DNA of 64,000 bases. It comes from Micromonospora sp. C31. GTDB taxonomy: Bacteria; Actinomycetota; Actinomycetes; Mycobacteriales; Micromonosporaceae. The translations under genes and the position numbers were made by a program. Position 1 is the first letter of the stretch; each line of letters begins with the position of its first letter. The notes under the pieces were generated by a model that was given only the letters and a program-made list of their open reading frames with translations, was not told where the DNA came from and made no database searches. The DNA lies in NCBI RefSeq assembly GCF_018070575.1, contig NZ_JAGPXN010000011.1, forward strand, positions 124,001 to 188,000, read 5' to 3'. Positions 31,650 to 40,409 of this stretch are shown here, piece by piece.

Positions 31650-32711
31650 CTACCTCGGACGTCTCTCGGGTAGCACCGATCCCCCGGTGGGAACGGCCCT
31701 CCGCGTCGGCAGCGCGGAGGGCCGTTCGTCGTCCGGGACGACCGGGTCGGCCGTCTCCGCAGGGGCGACGGGCGGCCAGGCCAGCGTGAGGTTCACCTCG
31801 GGCGGCCGGAGCGCCGGGTCGTCGCCGGCGAGATCGGCGAGCGTCGCGGGGCGGCGGGCGGGCACCGGCCCGATCGCCGGTCGGGCCCCCGGCGCGGCGG
31901 CGCCGACCGAGGCGAGCTGACGCCCGGCGACGTGGGACCGGTCGCTGTCCCTGGTCGGCTGCGCGCCGAGACCGCTCAGCGAGGTCACCCCGAGGCGGCC
32001 GGCGAGCACCGGCACCTGGTCGGGCTCGACCACGAAGACCACCTCGCGGGGGCGCACCGGGCGCAGCAGGAGCAGGGCCAGCACCACCGCCAGCAGCCCG
32101 CCGGCCAGCAGCCCGGCAGTCGCCGGGGCGGTCCAGCCGGCGCGCAGCCCCGCGCGCAGTTCCAGGGTCAGGTCGGCCCGCCCGTCGGGGCGCATCACCA
32201 CCAGGCTCAGCCGCCGGTCGGCCAGCTCCGCCGGGGTCCACTCCAGCCCGCCGATCCCCTCGCGTACCCAGAAGGGCCGCCCGATCGGCGCGGGAGCGGC
32301 GGCGGGCGACACAGCGGCGGACGGCGCGGGTCCGGCGGGCTCCAGCCGGACCGGCAGCGGCCCCCGGGCCAACGCCACCCGGCGCAACTCGGCGTGCGGG
32401 ACCGGGTCGAGCCAACGCCGCACCTCGTCGGCGGGGGCCAGCCCGACGAAGGCCGGGCCGTCGGCGGTGCGGGCGTCCAGCCGGAGCCGGGCCTGCCCGG
32501 CGCGGGCGAACGGCGCCTCGGCCCGAAGCAGCTCGTCGACGTCCCGGACGACCACCGCGTGGCCCGGGGTCTGCACGGTCTCGAACCGGGCGCTGAAGGC
32601 GCCGCCGGGATCGGCCTGCCGGGCGAGCAGCGCGAGCGCCCCGCCGGCGAGCAGCGCCATGATCCCGACCGTCAGCAGCAGCATGGCGGCGAGCACCCGC
32701 ACGAACCGCAT
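31650..32711 (-). CDS. Membrane protein of unknown function
   Basis: The 353-residue protein has an N-terminal membrane helix (LAAMLLLTVGIMALLAGGALALL), an exported domain of about 160 residues (AFSARFETVQTPGHAVVVRD through LSLVVMRPDGRADLTLELRA), a second membrane helix (about 195-215) and a disordered Pro/Ala/Arg-rich cytoplasmic tail. The exported part contains FVGLAPADEVRRWL, a phrase seen in actinobacterial proteins annotated only as hypothetical. It converges on the mannosyltransferase gene with 27 bases between stops. No enzymatic motif is visible. Confidence 0.8.
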   Translation of the reverse strand: MRFVRVLAAMLLLTVGIMALLAGGALALLARQADPGGAFSARFETVQTPGHAVVVRDVDELLRAEAPFARAGQARLRLDARTADGPAFVGLAPADEVRRWLDPVPHAELRRVALARGPLPVRLEPAGPAPSAAVSPAAAPAPIGRPFWVREGIGGLEWTPAELADRRLSLVVMRPDGRADLTLELRAGLRAGWTAPATAGLLAGGLLAVVLALLLLRPVRPREVVFVVEPDQVPVLAGRLGVTSLSGLGAQPTRDSDRSHVAGRQLASVGAAAPGARPAIGPVPARRPATLADLAGDDPALRPPEVNLTLAWPPVAPAETADPVVPDDERPSALPTRRAVPTGGSVLPERRPR

Positions 32712-32797
32712 TCGCCTCGTCCCCCTCCGTAGCCGGATACCCGGCCGACCTTACCGATGCGGGACGGCTGATCAGCGGATATCGGCGGCACGGGCCC

Positions 32798-32842
32798 GGA
32801 AGGCGGCCGGCCGGAAGGCGGCCGGCCGGAAGGCGGCCGGCC
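32798..32842. repeat. Three tandem copies of a 15-bp G/C repeat
   Basis: GGAAGGCGGCCGGCC occurs three times without interruption, downstream of the YcnI gene. Each unit contains the palindrome GGCCGGCC, so the block can fold into alternative hairpins and may act as the terminator of the CopCD-YcnI operon. Confidence 0.9.
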
Positions 32843-32883
32843 CGCCGGATGGTCCGACGGGCCGGCGGGCGGTACCGGGTGCG

Positions 32884-33615
32884 TCACTGCGAGGACGTCG
32901 GCGCCCGCCGCGTACGCGAGAAGGCGAGCCCGCCGAGCAACAGGCCGCCCACGCCGGCGACCAGACCGGCGATCGCGAGCCCGGTGGCCACGCCGTCGCT
33001 CGTGGCGTCGTCATCGTCGTCGTCGGCCTGCGGGGCGGCGGCGCCGGTGGGGGCGGTCGACGGTGCGGCCGCTGTCAGGGCGAGCACCGGGGCGGGGCTC
33101 TCCGGCTCCTCGCCGCCGGGGAGCGGCTCCTCGATCCACCGCTGCACGTTGCCGTCGGAGTAGGTCTGCAACGCCTTGAAGACCATCGTCTCGACCTGCG
33201 GCAGCGGCCCCATCGAGACCGGGAACTCCTGGAACTGGCCGGGCTCGACCCCCGCATCCCCGGTGGCCGTCCAGGTGAGCCTGGAGACGACCTCGCTGAG
33301 CTGGCTGCCGTGCACCTCGACCGGCGGGTCCACCTTGCGCTTCTGCACCGTCACCGTCCAGCCGGGCACCGGCATGGTCGACACGGAGCCGACCGGCGCG
33401 TTCTCCGGCAGCACCACCTCCAGCTTCGTGGTGGAGGCCGTGTCGCTCTCGTTCGGCACCCGGAAGGCGAACCGGCCGTAGCCGCCCTGGGAGGCCTCCT
33501 GCGGGTTGACCGTGACGTGAGCCGAGGCGGGCGCCGCGAAGCCGAGGACGGCGGTGGCGACGGCGCCGAGCGCCAGGGCGGCGACGGCGCTTGCGGTACG
33601 CCGGTGACGGATCAT
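32884..33615 (-). CDS. YcnI-family copper-binding membrane protein
   Basis: The 243-residue protein has a signal peptide ending PASA, after which the mature chain begins HVTVNPQEASQGGYGRFAFR, where the N-terminal His is the YcnI copper ligand. The DUF1775 domain includes VPGWTVTVQKRKV. A D-rich linker (DDDDDD) and a C-terminal membrane helix (LAIAGLVAGVGGLLLGGLAF) anchor it to the outside of the membrane. It follows the CopC-CopD gene by 16 bases, the common pairing for copper acquisition or supply. The copper role is inferred from family and neighbour. Confidence 0.9.
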   Translation of the reverse strand: MIRHRRTASAVAALALGAVATAVLGFAAPASAHVTVNPQEASQGGYGRFAFRVPNESDTASTTKLEVVLPENAPVGSVSTMPVPGWTVTVQKRKVDPPVEVHGSQLSEVVSRLTWTATGDAGVEPGQFQEFPVSMGPLPQVETMVFKALQTYSDGNVQRWIEEPLPGGEEPESPAPVLALTAAAPSTAPTGAAAPQADDDDDDATSDGVATGLAIAGLVAGVGGLLLGGLAFSRTRRAPTSSQ

Positions 33616-33631
33616 GGTGCGAGCCTTCCTG

Positions 33632-35287
33632 TTACCTGATCGGCACGGTGGCGGTCACCGTGGCCTGGTCGATGTCCGAGGTGCGGACGGTGATGCGCAA
33701 CTGCCACTCCCCCGCCGCGGGGAAGGTGATCTCGCCGGTGGCGTGGTTGTCGGTCAGCGGCAGCAACGGGACCTGGATCGGCTCGATCCCCGCCGCCGGC
33801 AGGGCGACCGTGGCCCGCCACTCCACCACCGGCTGGGGCCGGTTGTCCTTCGTGTACGCGTAGAAGTGCACGGTGTTGTTGCCCCGCTCGGCCGGGTCCA
33901 GCTCGACCTGGAGCGAGTAGTTGGGGCTGGAGAGCGTCGTGGAGAAGAAGCCGCCCGTCGAGTTGGTCACGTCGGCGCCGGCGGTACGGGCGGGGGTGGT
34001 CTGCACCAGGACGGCGGACAGGCCGAGGACCACCGCCGTGATCGCCAGTTCCGCCCACACCGCCCGCCGCATCGACGTCGGCCGGCCGGCCGCGGTGCGC
34101 CGCCGCACCAACTGCCGGGAGTACGCGGCCACCGCGATCACCAGCACGAAGAGCCCGATCTTGCCCAGCACCAGCCGCCCGTAGGTGGTGTCGACCAGCG
34201 CGCGGGGGGTGGCCACCTCGATCAGCGCCTGCACCGTGCCGGCGAGCAGCAGTGCCGAGACGGCCAGCGCCGCCCAGCGCGACCAGATCGGCAGGATCGC
34301 GCCCAACTCCCGCTCGTCGGCCCGGGGCAGCAGGAAGACGGCGAGCATCACGAGCCCGCCCATCCAGACCGCCATGCCGCCCAGGTGGACGGCGTCGACG
34401 ACCACGGAGACCGCCGGGGCGGGCGAGGCCGCCGGATGCCCGGCCAGTGGCCAGGTCACCAGCGCCGCCGTCGCGAGCACGCCCAGGATGACCAGGTCGC
34501 TCCGCTCGACCGGCCCCGCCGTCAGGGGCCGGAGCAGGAACGCCGCCGCGGCCAACAGACCCAGCCGGACCAGGTGCGCGGCGCCGAAGGAGCTGCCCAG
34601 CACGTCGCTGAGCCCCTCGCCCGTCACGTCGGACACGCCGCCGCCGGCGGTGTAGGGCACCTGGAGCAGGAGGTTCGCCACCGTGGCGACCGCCAGCAGG
34701 CCGAGCCCCGCCCAGGCCAGGCGGGCCGGGCCCCGCCGGGGCAGCCGCCGGGGCCAGAGCGCGGCGAGCACCAGTGCCGAGCCGACGAGCAGCAGCAGGC
34801 CGGCGTAGCCGGCGTACTTGGCGACCTTGACCGCGTTGGAGACGACCGGATCGGCCCGACTGTCGTCCCCGCTGTCGACCGGGGGCGTCGAGGGTGCGCC
34901 GACCGAGTAGGTGAACGCGCCCGAGACGGGGTGGCTGTCGGCGGAGATCACCCGGTAGCTGACCAGGTAGGTGCCGCGTGCCCCGGCGGCGTCGACCGGG
35001 ACGGTGACCACGGTGCCCTGGAAGGTCGGTTCGCCGCGGTCGGCGCGGGAGCCGTCCGGTGCGATCACCCGGATCTTGCCGGGCACCCTGCGCACGGACT
35101 CGCTGAACGTGAGCACGACCTCCGACGGCGCGTCCGACACCACGGCCGAGGCGATCGGGCTGCTGCTGACCAGCACCGCGTGGGCGCTGGCGGGACCGGC
35201 GGGGGCGATCAGCAGGGCGACGGCGGTGACCAGCAGGGCGACGGTGGCGATCAGCCGGGCGATTCGGCGGCGGTTGGCGACACTCAT
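33632..35287 (-). CDS. CopC-CopD fusion copper-transport protein
   Basis: The 551-residue protein has a signal peptide, then a CopC domain with HAVLVSSSPIASAVVSDAPS (N-terminal His ligand) and SADSHPVSGAFTYSVG, followed by eight or so CopD membrane helices including VVDAVHLGGMAVWMGGLVM. A further extracytoplasmic beta domain at the C-terminus (NYSLQVELDPAERGNNTVHF onward) resembles YtkA-like modules. The ATG at 35287 has GGAGAG upstream. It is co-transcribed with YcnI. CopCD proteins bind copper outside and import it, typically for cuproenzymes. Confidence 0.93.
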   Translation of the reverse strand: MSVANRRRIARLIATVALLVTAVALLIAPAGPASAHAVLVSSSPIASAVVSDAPSEVVLTFSESVRRVPGKIRVIAPDGSRADRGEPTFQGTVVTVPVDAAGARGTYLVSYRVISADSHPVSGAFTYSVGAPSTPPVDSGDDSRADPVVSNAVKVAKYAGYAGLLLLVGSALVLAALWPRRLPRRGPARLAWAGLGLLAVATVANLLLQVPYTAGGGVSDVTGEGLSDVLGSSFGAAHLVRLGLLAAAAFLLRPLTAGPVERSDLVILGVLATAALVTWPLAGHPAASPAPAVSVVVDAVHLGGMAVWMGGLVMLAVFLLPRADERELGAILPIWSRWAALAVSALLLAGTVQALIEVATPRALVDTTYGRLVLGKIGLFVLVIAVAAYSRQLVRRRTAAGRPTSMRRAVWAELAITAVVLGLSAVLVQTTPARTAGADVTNSTGGFFSTTLSSPNYSLQVELDPAERGNNTVHFYAYTKDNRPQPVVEWRATVALPAAGIEPIQVPLLPLTDNHATGEITFPAAGEWQLRITVRTSDIDQATVTATVPIR

Positions 35288-35371
35288 GCCGGCAATGCTC
35301 TCCAATCCGACCGGTCCGGCGCGACTCCCGCCATGCCCGGCACCGGGCCGGCCGGAACCGTCGGCGCGGCG

Positions 35372-36016
35372 TCAGCCATGACGGGCCAGGAGTACGGCCG
35401 ACGGCCGGCGGCCCGGCTCGTCGCTGACCCGACCCAGCGCCCACAGCAGCCCCGCCTGCACCACGGCGGCCAGATGACCGAGCTCGTGCACCAGGGCGGT
35501 CGTCGAGTTCGCGATGTCCACCGCGCTGGTGCCGGCCAGGCAGACCGCCAGCACCAGCGCCACCGGCACGAACGCGCGGGCCCGCTCGGGCCGCCAGGCG
35601 GCCAGCGCGAAGCCGACGGCCAGCGCCACGTCGAAGGAGGCCATCTCGCGGCTGGTGTGCGGATCGACGGTCACGCCCAGCCCGGCGAGCAGCACCGGCA
35701 GGGCGATCGACAGCTGGGCGACCGCGGCCACCGCGACGGCCACCCGCAGCACCTGCCGGCGGGCCGCCCGCGCCGCCGCCCGGGTGCGTCCCGCCGAGAG
35801 TGGATCGGCGGCGACCGCCGCCAGCACCGACGCGGTCAGGTCCGGCACCGCCACCGCCCGCACCCGCACCAGCCGGGTCACCTGCTCGGCCCTGGCCAGC
35901 CAGGCCCGGCAGCCGGGGCAGCTCTGCGCGTGCGCGTCCAGCACCGCCGGCGCCGCCAGCGGGTCCTCGCCGTCCAGCCGCGCCGACAGCGCCGCGCGTA
36001 CGTCGTCGCATGTCAT
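35372..36016 (-). CDS. Zinc-finger anti-sigma-like membrane protein
   Basis: The 214-residue protein starts MTCDDVRAALSARLDGED and carries the zf-HC2 motif H-x3-C-x2-C (HAQSCPGCRAWL, residues 28-39). After a linker come four to five hydrophobic helices up to ALVHELGHLAAVVQAGLLWA. The N-terminal ZAS domain normally holds an ECF sigma factor at the membrane. The gene is divergent from an ECF sigma gene rather than downstream of it. The neighbouring copper genes suggest a metal- or redox-responsive circuit. The ATG is at the start of the conserved motif. Confidence 0.83.
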   Translation of the reverse strand: MTCDDVRAALSARLDGEDPLAAPAVLDAHAQSCPGCRAWLARAEQVTRLVRVRAVAVPDLTASVLAAVAADPLSAGRTRAAARAARRQVLRVAVAVAAVAQLSIALPVLLAGLGVTVDPHTSREMASFDVALAVGFALAAWRPERARAFVPVALVLAVCLAGTSAVDIANSTTALVHELGHLAAVVQAGLLWALGRVSDEPGRRPSAVLLARHG

Positions 36017-36024
36017 GTGGGGGT

Positions 36025-36052
36025 AGTCGCGTGGCGTACGCGAATAGTTCCC
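36025..36052 (-). promoter_or_regulatory. Possible ECF-type promoter of the anti-sigma-like gene
   Basis: GGGAAC (minus strand, 36047-36052) looks like an ECF -35 element. Sixteen bases downstream is GCGACT, a weak -10 candidate. The transcript would start only a few bases before the ATG. If real, the divergent sigma factor may control this gene. Confidence 0.3.
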
Positions 36053-36123
36053 GAGGTGGCGCAGGCCATGGAAGGGCCGAAGGACCCTCCCGGGCCCGGC
36101 GCCGCGGCGTAACCTGGACTGTC

Positions 36124-36714
36124 GTGATCCCCGCCCCGCGCGAGACCCCCGCCGCCAGCCCGACCGGTGACGCGGGTGCCGCCGCACGGGAGTCGGCGAC
36201 CGAGTGGGCCCTCGCCGCCCGCGACGGGGACCCCGTCGCCCAGGCCGCGTTCGTCCGGCTGACCCAGGCCGAGGTGTGGCGCTTCACCGCCGCGCTGGTC
36301 GATCCCGACACCGCCGACGACCTGACCCAGGAGACCTATCTTCGGGCGTTCCGGGCGCTGCCGGCGTTCGCGGGCCGCTCCAGCGCGCGCACCTGGCTGC
36401 TGGGTATCGCCCGCCGGGCCTGCGCCGACCACCTGCGCACGGTCGTCCGTCGCCGCCGGCTCGGCGAGCGGCTCGCCGCCGACGCCTGGACCGACCGGCC
36501 GCACCCGGACCCGGCCGGCCAGTTCGGCGCCGCCGACCTGGTGCGCCGGCTGCCCGCAGAGCGACGCGCGGCGTTCGTGCTCACCCAACTGCTCGGCCTG
36601 TCGTACGCCGAGGCCGCCGCGGTGGAGGGGGTGCCGGTGGGCACCATCCGCTCCCGGGTGGCCCGGGCCCGCAACGACCTCGTCGAGGCGGTCGGCGACG
36701 CCCTCGCCGGATGA
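36124..36714 (+). CDS. ECF RNA polymerase sigma factor
   Basis: The 196-residue protein has sigma region 2 (DPDTADDLTQETYLRAFRAL, the -10 binding helix, and RSSARTWLLGIARRACADHL) and region 4 (RLPAERRAAFVLTQLLGLSY, EAAAVEGVPVGTIRSRVARA). Size and layout are those of SigL/SigK-like group 4 factors. The GTG at 36124 is the nearest start that keeps a natural leader. It is divergent from the zinc-finger anti-sigma-like gene and sits just before the MauE/DsbA redox genes, which may be its targets. Confidence 0.93.
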   Translation: MIPAPRETPAASPTGDAGAAARESATEWALAARDGDPVAQAAFVRLTQAEVWRFTAALVDPDTADDLTQETYLRAFRALPAFAGRSSARTWLLGIARRACADHLRTVVRRRRLGERLAADAWTDRPHPDPAGQFGAADLVRRLPAERRAAFVLTQLLGLSYAEAAAVEGVPVGTIRSRVARARNDLVEAVGDALAG

Positions 36715-36745
36715 CCGGGAACTTCCCCCGGGGACGGGACGACCA

Positions 36746-37270
36746 ATGATCGTGACCGCACCGCACAGCCGGGTCGCCCGCTGGCCCGCCATCCGTCCCT
36801 GGCTCGGGGTCGCCGTCCGGCTGGGCCTGGCCACCGTGTGGCTGGTCGCCGGCGGCAGCAAGGTCGGTGACCTGGCCGCCTCCGGCCGCGCCGTCAACGC
36901 GTACCAGGTCATGCCGTACGACCTCGCCACGGTGATCGGCGCGGCGCTGCCCTTCGTCGAGCTGGCGCTGGGCCTGCTGCTGCTCCTCGGCCTGGCCACC
37001 CGGCTCTCCGCCGGTGTCTCGGCGGCGCTGCTGGTGGTCTTCGTCGCCGGCATCGTCTCGGCCTGGAGCCGGGGGCTCGCCATCGACTGCGGCTGCTTCG
37101 GCGCCGGCGGGGAGCTCGCCGCGGGCCAGACCCCGAGCTACCTCCCGGAGATCCTCCGGGACCTGGGCTTCCTGGCACTGGCCGGGTTCCTGCTGATCTG
37201 GCCCCGCACCCCCGTCTCGGTGGACGGGTGGCTGGCGGGGGACGCATCCGTGGAGGACGACGATGAGTAG
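36746..37270 (+). CDS. MauE/DoxX-family redox-associated membrane protein
   Basis: The 174-residue protein has four membrane helices. It contains the phrase AGGSKVGDLAASGRAVNAYQ and a Cys pair in IDCGCFGAGGELAAGQT between helices, as in MauE-like proteins that support disulfide chemistry on the outer membrane face. The gene overlaps the following DsbA-like gene by eight bases, and the two probably act together: the thioredoxin-like protein oxidises substrates and MauE recycles electrons. The overlap implies translational coupling. It lies 31 bases after the sigma factor gene. Confidence 0.88.
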   Translation: MIVTAPHSRVARWPAIRPWLGVAVRLGLATVWLVAGGSKVGDLAASGRAVNAYQVMPYDLATVIGAALPFVELALGLLLLLGLATRLSAGVSAALLVVFVAGIVSAWSRGLAIDCGCFGAGGELAAGQTPSYLPEILRDLGFLALAGFLLIWPRTPVSVDGWLAGDASVEDDDE

Positions 37271-37979
37271 TCGCAAGGGGCAGAAGGACGCCGCCCGGGT
37301 GGTCCGCGAGCAGCTGGCCCGGGAGCGGCGACGCAAGCGGACGCTCTGGGTCTCCGTGGCCGCCGTGGCGGTGCTGGTCGTCGCCGGCCTCATCGGCTGG
37401 AGCGTCTACTCCAGCCAGCGCTCCGACGACTTCACCGCGCCGACCGGCTCGAACGAGGCCGGCACCGGGGTCGTCGCCGGCTCGGGCCCGGTCACCGTCG
37501 ACGTCTACGAGGACTTCCTCTGCCCGGCCTGCAAGCAGTTCAAGCAGGCCAGCAGCCCGGCCATCGACCAGCTCGTCAGCGAGGGCAAGATCCGGGTCGT
37601 CTACCACCCGGTGGCCTACCTGAACCGCTACTCCAGCACCCAGTACTCGACCCGGTCCTCGGCGGCCTCCGGCTGCGCGGCGGAGGGCGGCCGGTACCGG
37701 GAGTACGCCAGGGCGCTGTTCGACCGGCAGCCGCCGCAGGGCGGCGCGGGCCTGAGCGACGAGGAACTGGTCGACATCGCGGCGGGCGTCGGCCTCGACC
37801 GGGACGGCTTCGCCTCCTGCCTGCGGGAGGGCACCTTCAAGCCGTGGACCGAGCACGTGACGGAGGAGGCCAGCAAGGCCAACATCGCCAGCACCCCGAC
37901 GATCCTGGTCGACGGCGAGGAGATCGCCGACCGCAGCCCGGAGGGGATCAGGGCGGCGGTGCAGGCGGCCGGCAGGTGA
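37263..37979 (+). CDS. Membrane-anchored DsbA-like thioredoxin-fold protein
   Basis: The 238-residue protein has a charged cytoplasmic start, one membrane helix (about 29-49) and an outward DsbA/Thioredoxin_4 domain with the active motif CPAC (Cys87, Cys90) in DVYEDFLCPACKQFKQAS and the cis-Pro loop IASTPTILVDGEEI. Two more Cys residues (ASGCAAEGG and FASCLREG) could form a structural disulfide. It is embedded between MauE and a membrane protein with overlapping ends, so the four genes to Bcp form one operon for envelope thiol redox control. Confidence 0.93.
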   Translation: MSSRKGQKDAARVVREQLARERRRKRTLWVSVAAVAVLVVAGLIGWSVYSSQRSDDFTAPTGSNEAGTGVVAGSGPVTVDVYEDFLCPACKQFKQASSPAIDQLVSEGKIRVVYHPVAYLNRYSSTQYSTRSSAASGCAAEGGRYREYARALFDRQPPQGGAGLSDEELVDIAAGVGLDRDGFASCLREGTFKPWTEHVTEEASKANIASTPTILVDGEEIADRSPEGIRAAVQAAGR

Positions 37980-39133
37980 TCCGTGACCTGGTGACCCGCG
38001 CCGGGCTGGTGCTCGCCGGCGCGCTGGCCGCGACGGTCGCGTTCGCCGGGCCGGCCGCCGCGCACGGAGCGGACGCCCCCGACGGCACCAACTACCGCAC
38101 CGAGGTGAGCGCCGTCGCACCGACCCGTGCCGGCCTGAGCGTACGGGTGATCGAGGCGGGCGCGCGGCTGGAGCTGACCAACACCGGCGGCAGCCCCGTC
38201 GAGGTGCTCGGCTACTCCGGTGAGCCCTACCTGCGGGTCGGGCCCGACGGCGTGTACGAGAACACCCGGTCCCCCGCGACGTACCTGAACCGGACCATCG
38301 CCGGGGACACGCGGCTGCCGGCCGAGGCGGACCCCGCCGCCGCGCCGGACTGGCGGCGGGTCGACGACTCCGCCACGGTGCGCTGGCACGACCAGCGGGT
38401 GCTCTGGCGGGAGTCGGCGCCGCCGCCGCAGGTGCGTGCCGCCCCCGACCGGGAGCACCGGGTGCGGGAGTGGACGGTGCCGCTGCGCGCCGGCACCGAG
38501 GCGGGGCAGATCCGCGGCACCCTCGACTGGGTGCCGCCGCCGGACGCGTACGTCTGGTGGGTGGTCACCACGGTCGGGCTGCTGGCCGTGGGGGCGCTCG
38601 GGCTGTTGCCGGCCCGCTCCGGGCCGGGCACGCGGGCGCTGGCCGGGCTCGGCGGGCTGCTGGTGCTCGGCGGGGTGGCGGCGGTGGTGTTCACCGTGGG
38701 CCGCGAGCTGGACGCCGGCGCGCGGGGCGTGGGCGGGGTGCTGGTCGGTCTGCTGGGTGGTCAGGTCTGGGCGCTGCTGACCGGGCTCGGCGCCGTCGCC
38801 GCGGGGGTCTTCGCGCTGGCCCGCCGGCCGGCCGCCGACTTCGCGCTGGCGCTGGCCGGGTCCTGCCTGGCGCTCTTCGCCGGGGTGGCCAACGCCGCCG
38901 TCTTCGCCCGCGCCGTCGCCCCGGTGCCCTGGCCGGCGGCGACGGCCCGGACCCTGGTCGCCCTGATCCTCGTCGCGGGTGCCGGCGCCACCGCGGCCGG
39001 CGCCCTCCGCCTGCACGCCGCCCGCCCCTCTCCCCACCCCTCGTCCCCACCGCCCGCTCCGCCCTCGTCCGCTGACGGTCAGGCGGCGTGCCGCCCGGGG
39101 CCGGCCGGGGACGGCGGTAGGGTCGTGCCATGA
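37976..39133 (+). CDS. Exported-domain membrane protein in the redox operon
   Basis: The 385-residue protein has a signal peptide (LVLAGALAATVAFAGPAAAH), an exported beta-rich domain of about 180 residues (NYRTEVSAVAPTRAGLSVRV; GYSGEPYLRVGPDGVYENTR; RWHDQRVLWRESAPPP), then about six membrane helices and a Pro/Ser-rich tail. Homologues are found near copper and redox genes in actinobacteria but have no assigned role. The GTG overlaps the DsbA-like stop as GTGA, and its own stop overlaps Bcp as ATGA. The HGADAPDG N-terminus after cleavage may bind metal. Confidence 0.75.
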   Translation: MIRDLVTRAGLVLAGALAATVAFAGPAAAHGADAPDGTNYRTEVSAVAPTRAGLSVRVIEAGARLELTNTGGSPVEVLGYSGEPYLRVGPDGVYENTRSPATYLNRTIAGDTRLPAEADPAAAPDWRRVDDSATVRWHDQRVLWRESAPPPQVRAAPDREHRVREWTVPLRAGTEAGQIRGTLDWVPPPDAYVWWVVTTVGLLAVGALGLLPARSGPGTRALAGLGGLLVLGGVAAVVFTVGRELDAGARGVGGVLVGLLGGQVWALLTGLGAVAAGVFALARRPAADFALALAGSCLALFAGVANAAVFARAVAPVPWPAATARTLVALILVAGAGATAAGALRLHAARPSPHPSSPPPAPPSSADGQAACRPGPAGDGGRVVP

Positions 39134-39606
39134 CCGCGCCCGACCGCCTCTCCCCCGGTGACCCCGCGCCGGAGTTCAGCCTCCCCACCGACACCGGCGG
39201 CACCCTCTCGCTGGCCGACCTGCGCGGCCGCGGGGTCGTCCTGTACGCCTACCCGGCGGCGATGACGCCCGGCTGCACCAAGCAGGCCTGCGACTTCCGC
39301 GACTCGCTCGCCTCGCTCCGGGCCGCCGGCTACGAGGTCGTCGGGATCTCGCCCGACAAGCCGGAGAAGCTGGCGAAGTTCCGCGAGCGCGACGCCATCA
39401 CCTTCCCGCTGGTCGCCGACACCGACCGGGCCGTGCTGACCGCCTACGGGGCGTACGGCGAGAAGCAGTCGTACGGCAGGACGGTGACCGGCGTGATCCG
39501 CTCGACCTTCGTGATCGACCCTGACGGCAAGATCGAGCGCGCGCTCTACAACGTCCGGGCCACCGGTCACGTCGCCAAGCTGCGCCGGGACCTCGGGCTG
39601 GACTGA
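39130..39606 (+). CDS. bcp: Bcp/PrxQ-type thiol peroxidase
   Basis: The 158-residue protein has the peroxiredoxin motif TPGCTKQACDFRD with peroxidatic Cys49 and resolving Cys54, the 1-Cys-plus-5 spacing of PrxQ/Bcp. Other family landmarks are FSLPTDTGGTLSLADLRGRG and a late GVIRSTFVIDPDGKI. It reduces hydroperoxides in the cytoplasm with thioredoxin. The ATG overlaps the upstream membrane protein stop as ATGA, ending the redox operon. Confidence 0.95.
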   Translation: MTAPDRLSPGDPAPEFSLPTDTGGTLSLADLRGRGVVLYAYPAAMTPGCTKQACDFRDSLASLRAAGYEVVGISPDKPEKLAKFRERDAITFPLVADTDRAVLTAYGAYGEKQSYGRTVTGVIRSTFVIDPDGKIERALYNVRATGHVAKLRRDLGLD

Positions 39607-39706
39607 GGTTCGCGGCCCGGACGGGGCGCCGGCCGGGCACCCGGGGGTCGACGCCGTGGCCGGGCCCACCACGGGTGCGGCGCGACACTCTAGACTCAGC
39701 GGGTCG

Positions 39707-39789
39707 GCGGGAGTGGCGTAACGGCAGCCGCGGTAGGTTTAGGTCCTATTGTCCGAAAGGACGTGGGGGTTCGAATCCCCCCTCCCGCA
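39707..39789 (+). tRNA. tRNA-Leu (anticodon TAG)
   Basis: The 83-base class II tRNA has acceptor GCGGGAG/CTCCCGC, anticodon loop TTTAGGT, a long variable arm (TGTCCGAAAGGACG) and T arm GGGGGTTCGAATCCCCC. It reads CUA codons. CCA is not encoded. Confidence 0.96.
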
Positions 39790-39857
39790 CCGAGGCACCC
39801 TGTCGCGCACATCACGATCGCGGGGCGGCGCGGGGCACGCGCGGTCAGGATTACCGG

Positions 39858-40397
39858 GTGAACCTGCGCTTCGTCCTCGATCCCGAGCTGACCCCCGAGT
39901 TGCGGGAACGGATCGTCGCCCTCTGGGTCGACGTCACCAACGCCGGCGGCGCGGTCGGTTTCGTGCCACCGGTCACCGCCGCCGACGTCCGGCCCACGGC
40001 GGAGCCCACCTTCGCCGGCATCGCCGAGGGGCCGGACCGCCTCCTCGTGGGCTACGCGGGCGAGCGGCCCGTCGCCGCACTGATCTTCTGCGACAACCGG
40101 TTCGACCTGAAGGCGCACTGGTGCGTGCTGAAGCGGGTGATGGTCCACCCGGACACCCAGGGCCACGGTTACGGCGCCGCGCTGATGCGCGAGGCCGAGC
40201 GCCTCGGCCGCACGATGGGCTGGGAGGCGCTGCACGTGACCGTCCGGGACGGGCTGGGGCTGGACCGGTTCTACCGGCGCCTCGGGTACCGGGAGATCGG
40301 CCGGCTGCCCGGCGCGCTGCGGGTCGCCGCCGGCGACGACCGCGACGAGATCCTCATGTGGCGGGATCTCACCGCCCCGCCGGTGACCGCGCGCTGA
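39858..40397 (+). CDS. GNAT-family N-acetyltransferase
   Basis: The 179-residue protein has the acetyl-CoA-binding motif in VMVHPDTQGHGYGAALMREA and the following GWEALHVTVRDGLGLDRFYR, RLGYREIGRLPGALRV. The first 90 residues (LRERIVALWVDVTNAGGAVG FVPP) form the substrate side. Family members acetylate amines of small molecules, antibiotics or protein N-termini. The GTG at 39858 is the only start that fits the fold. It is a single gene between tRNA-Leu and the convergent expansin gene. The substrate is unknown. Confidence 0.85.
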   Translation: MNLRFVLDPELTPELRERIVALWVDVTNAGGAVGFVPPVTAADVRPTAEPTFAGIAEGPDRLLVGYAGERPVAALIFCDNRFDLKAHWCVLKRVMVHPDTQGHGYGAALMREAERLGRTMGWEALHVTVRDGLGLDRFYRRLGYREIGRLPGALRVAAGDDRDEILMWRDLTAPPVTAR

Positions 40398-40409
40398 CCG
40401 GAGGCCGTC

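Noticed and set aside
32798..32842. CRISPR-like array
   Set aside because: The three 15-base units are contiguous without spacers, so it is a simple tandem repeat.
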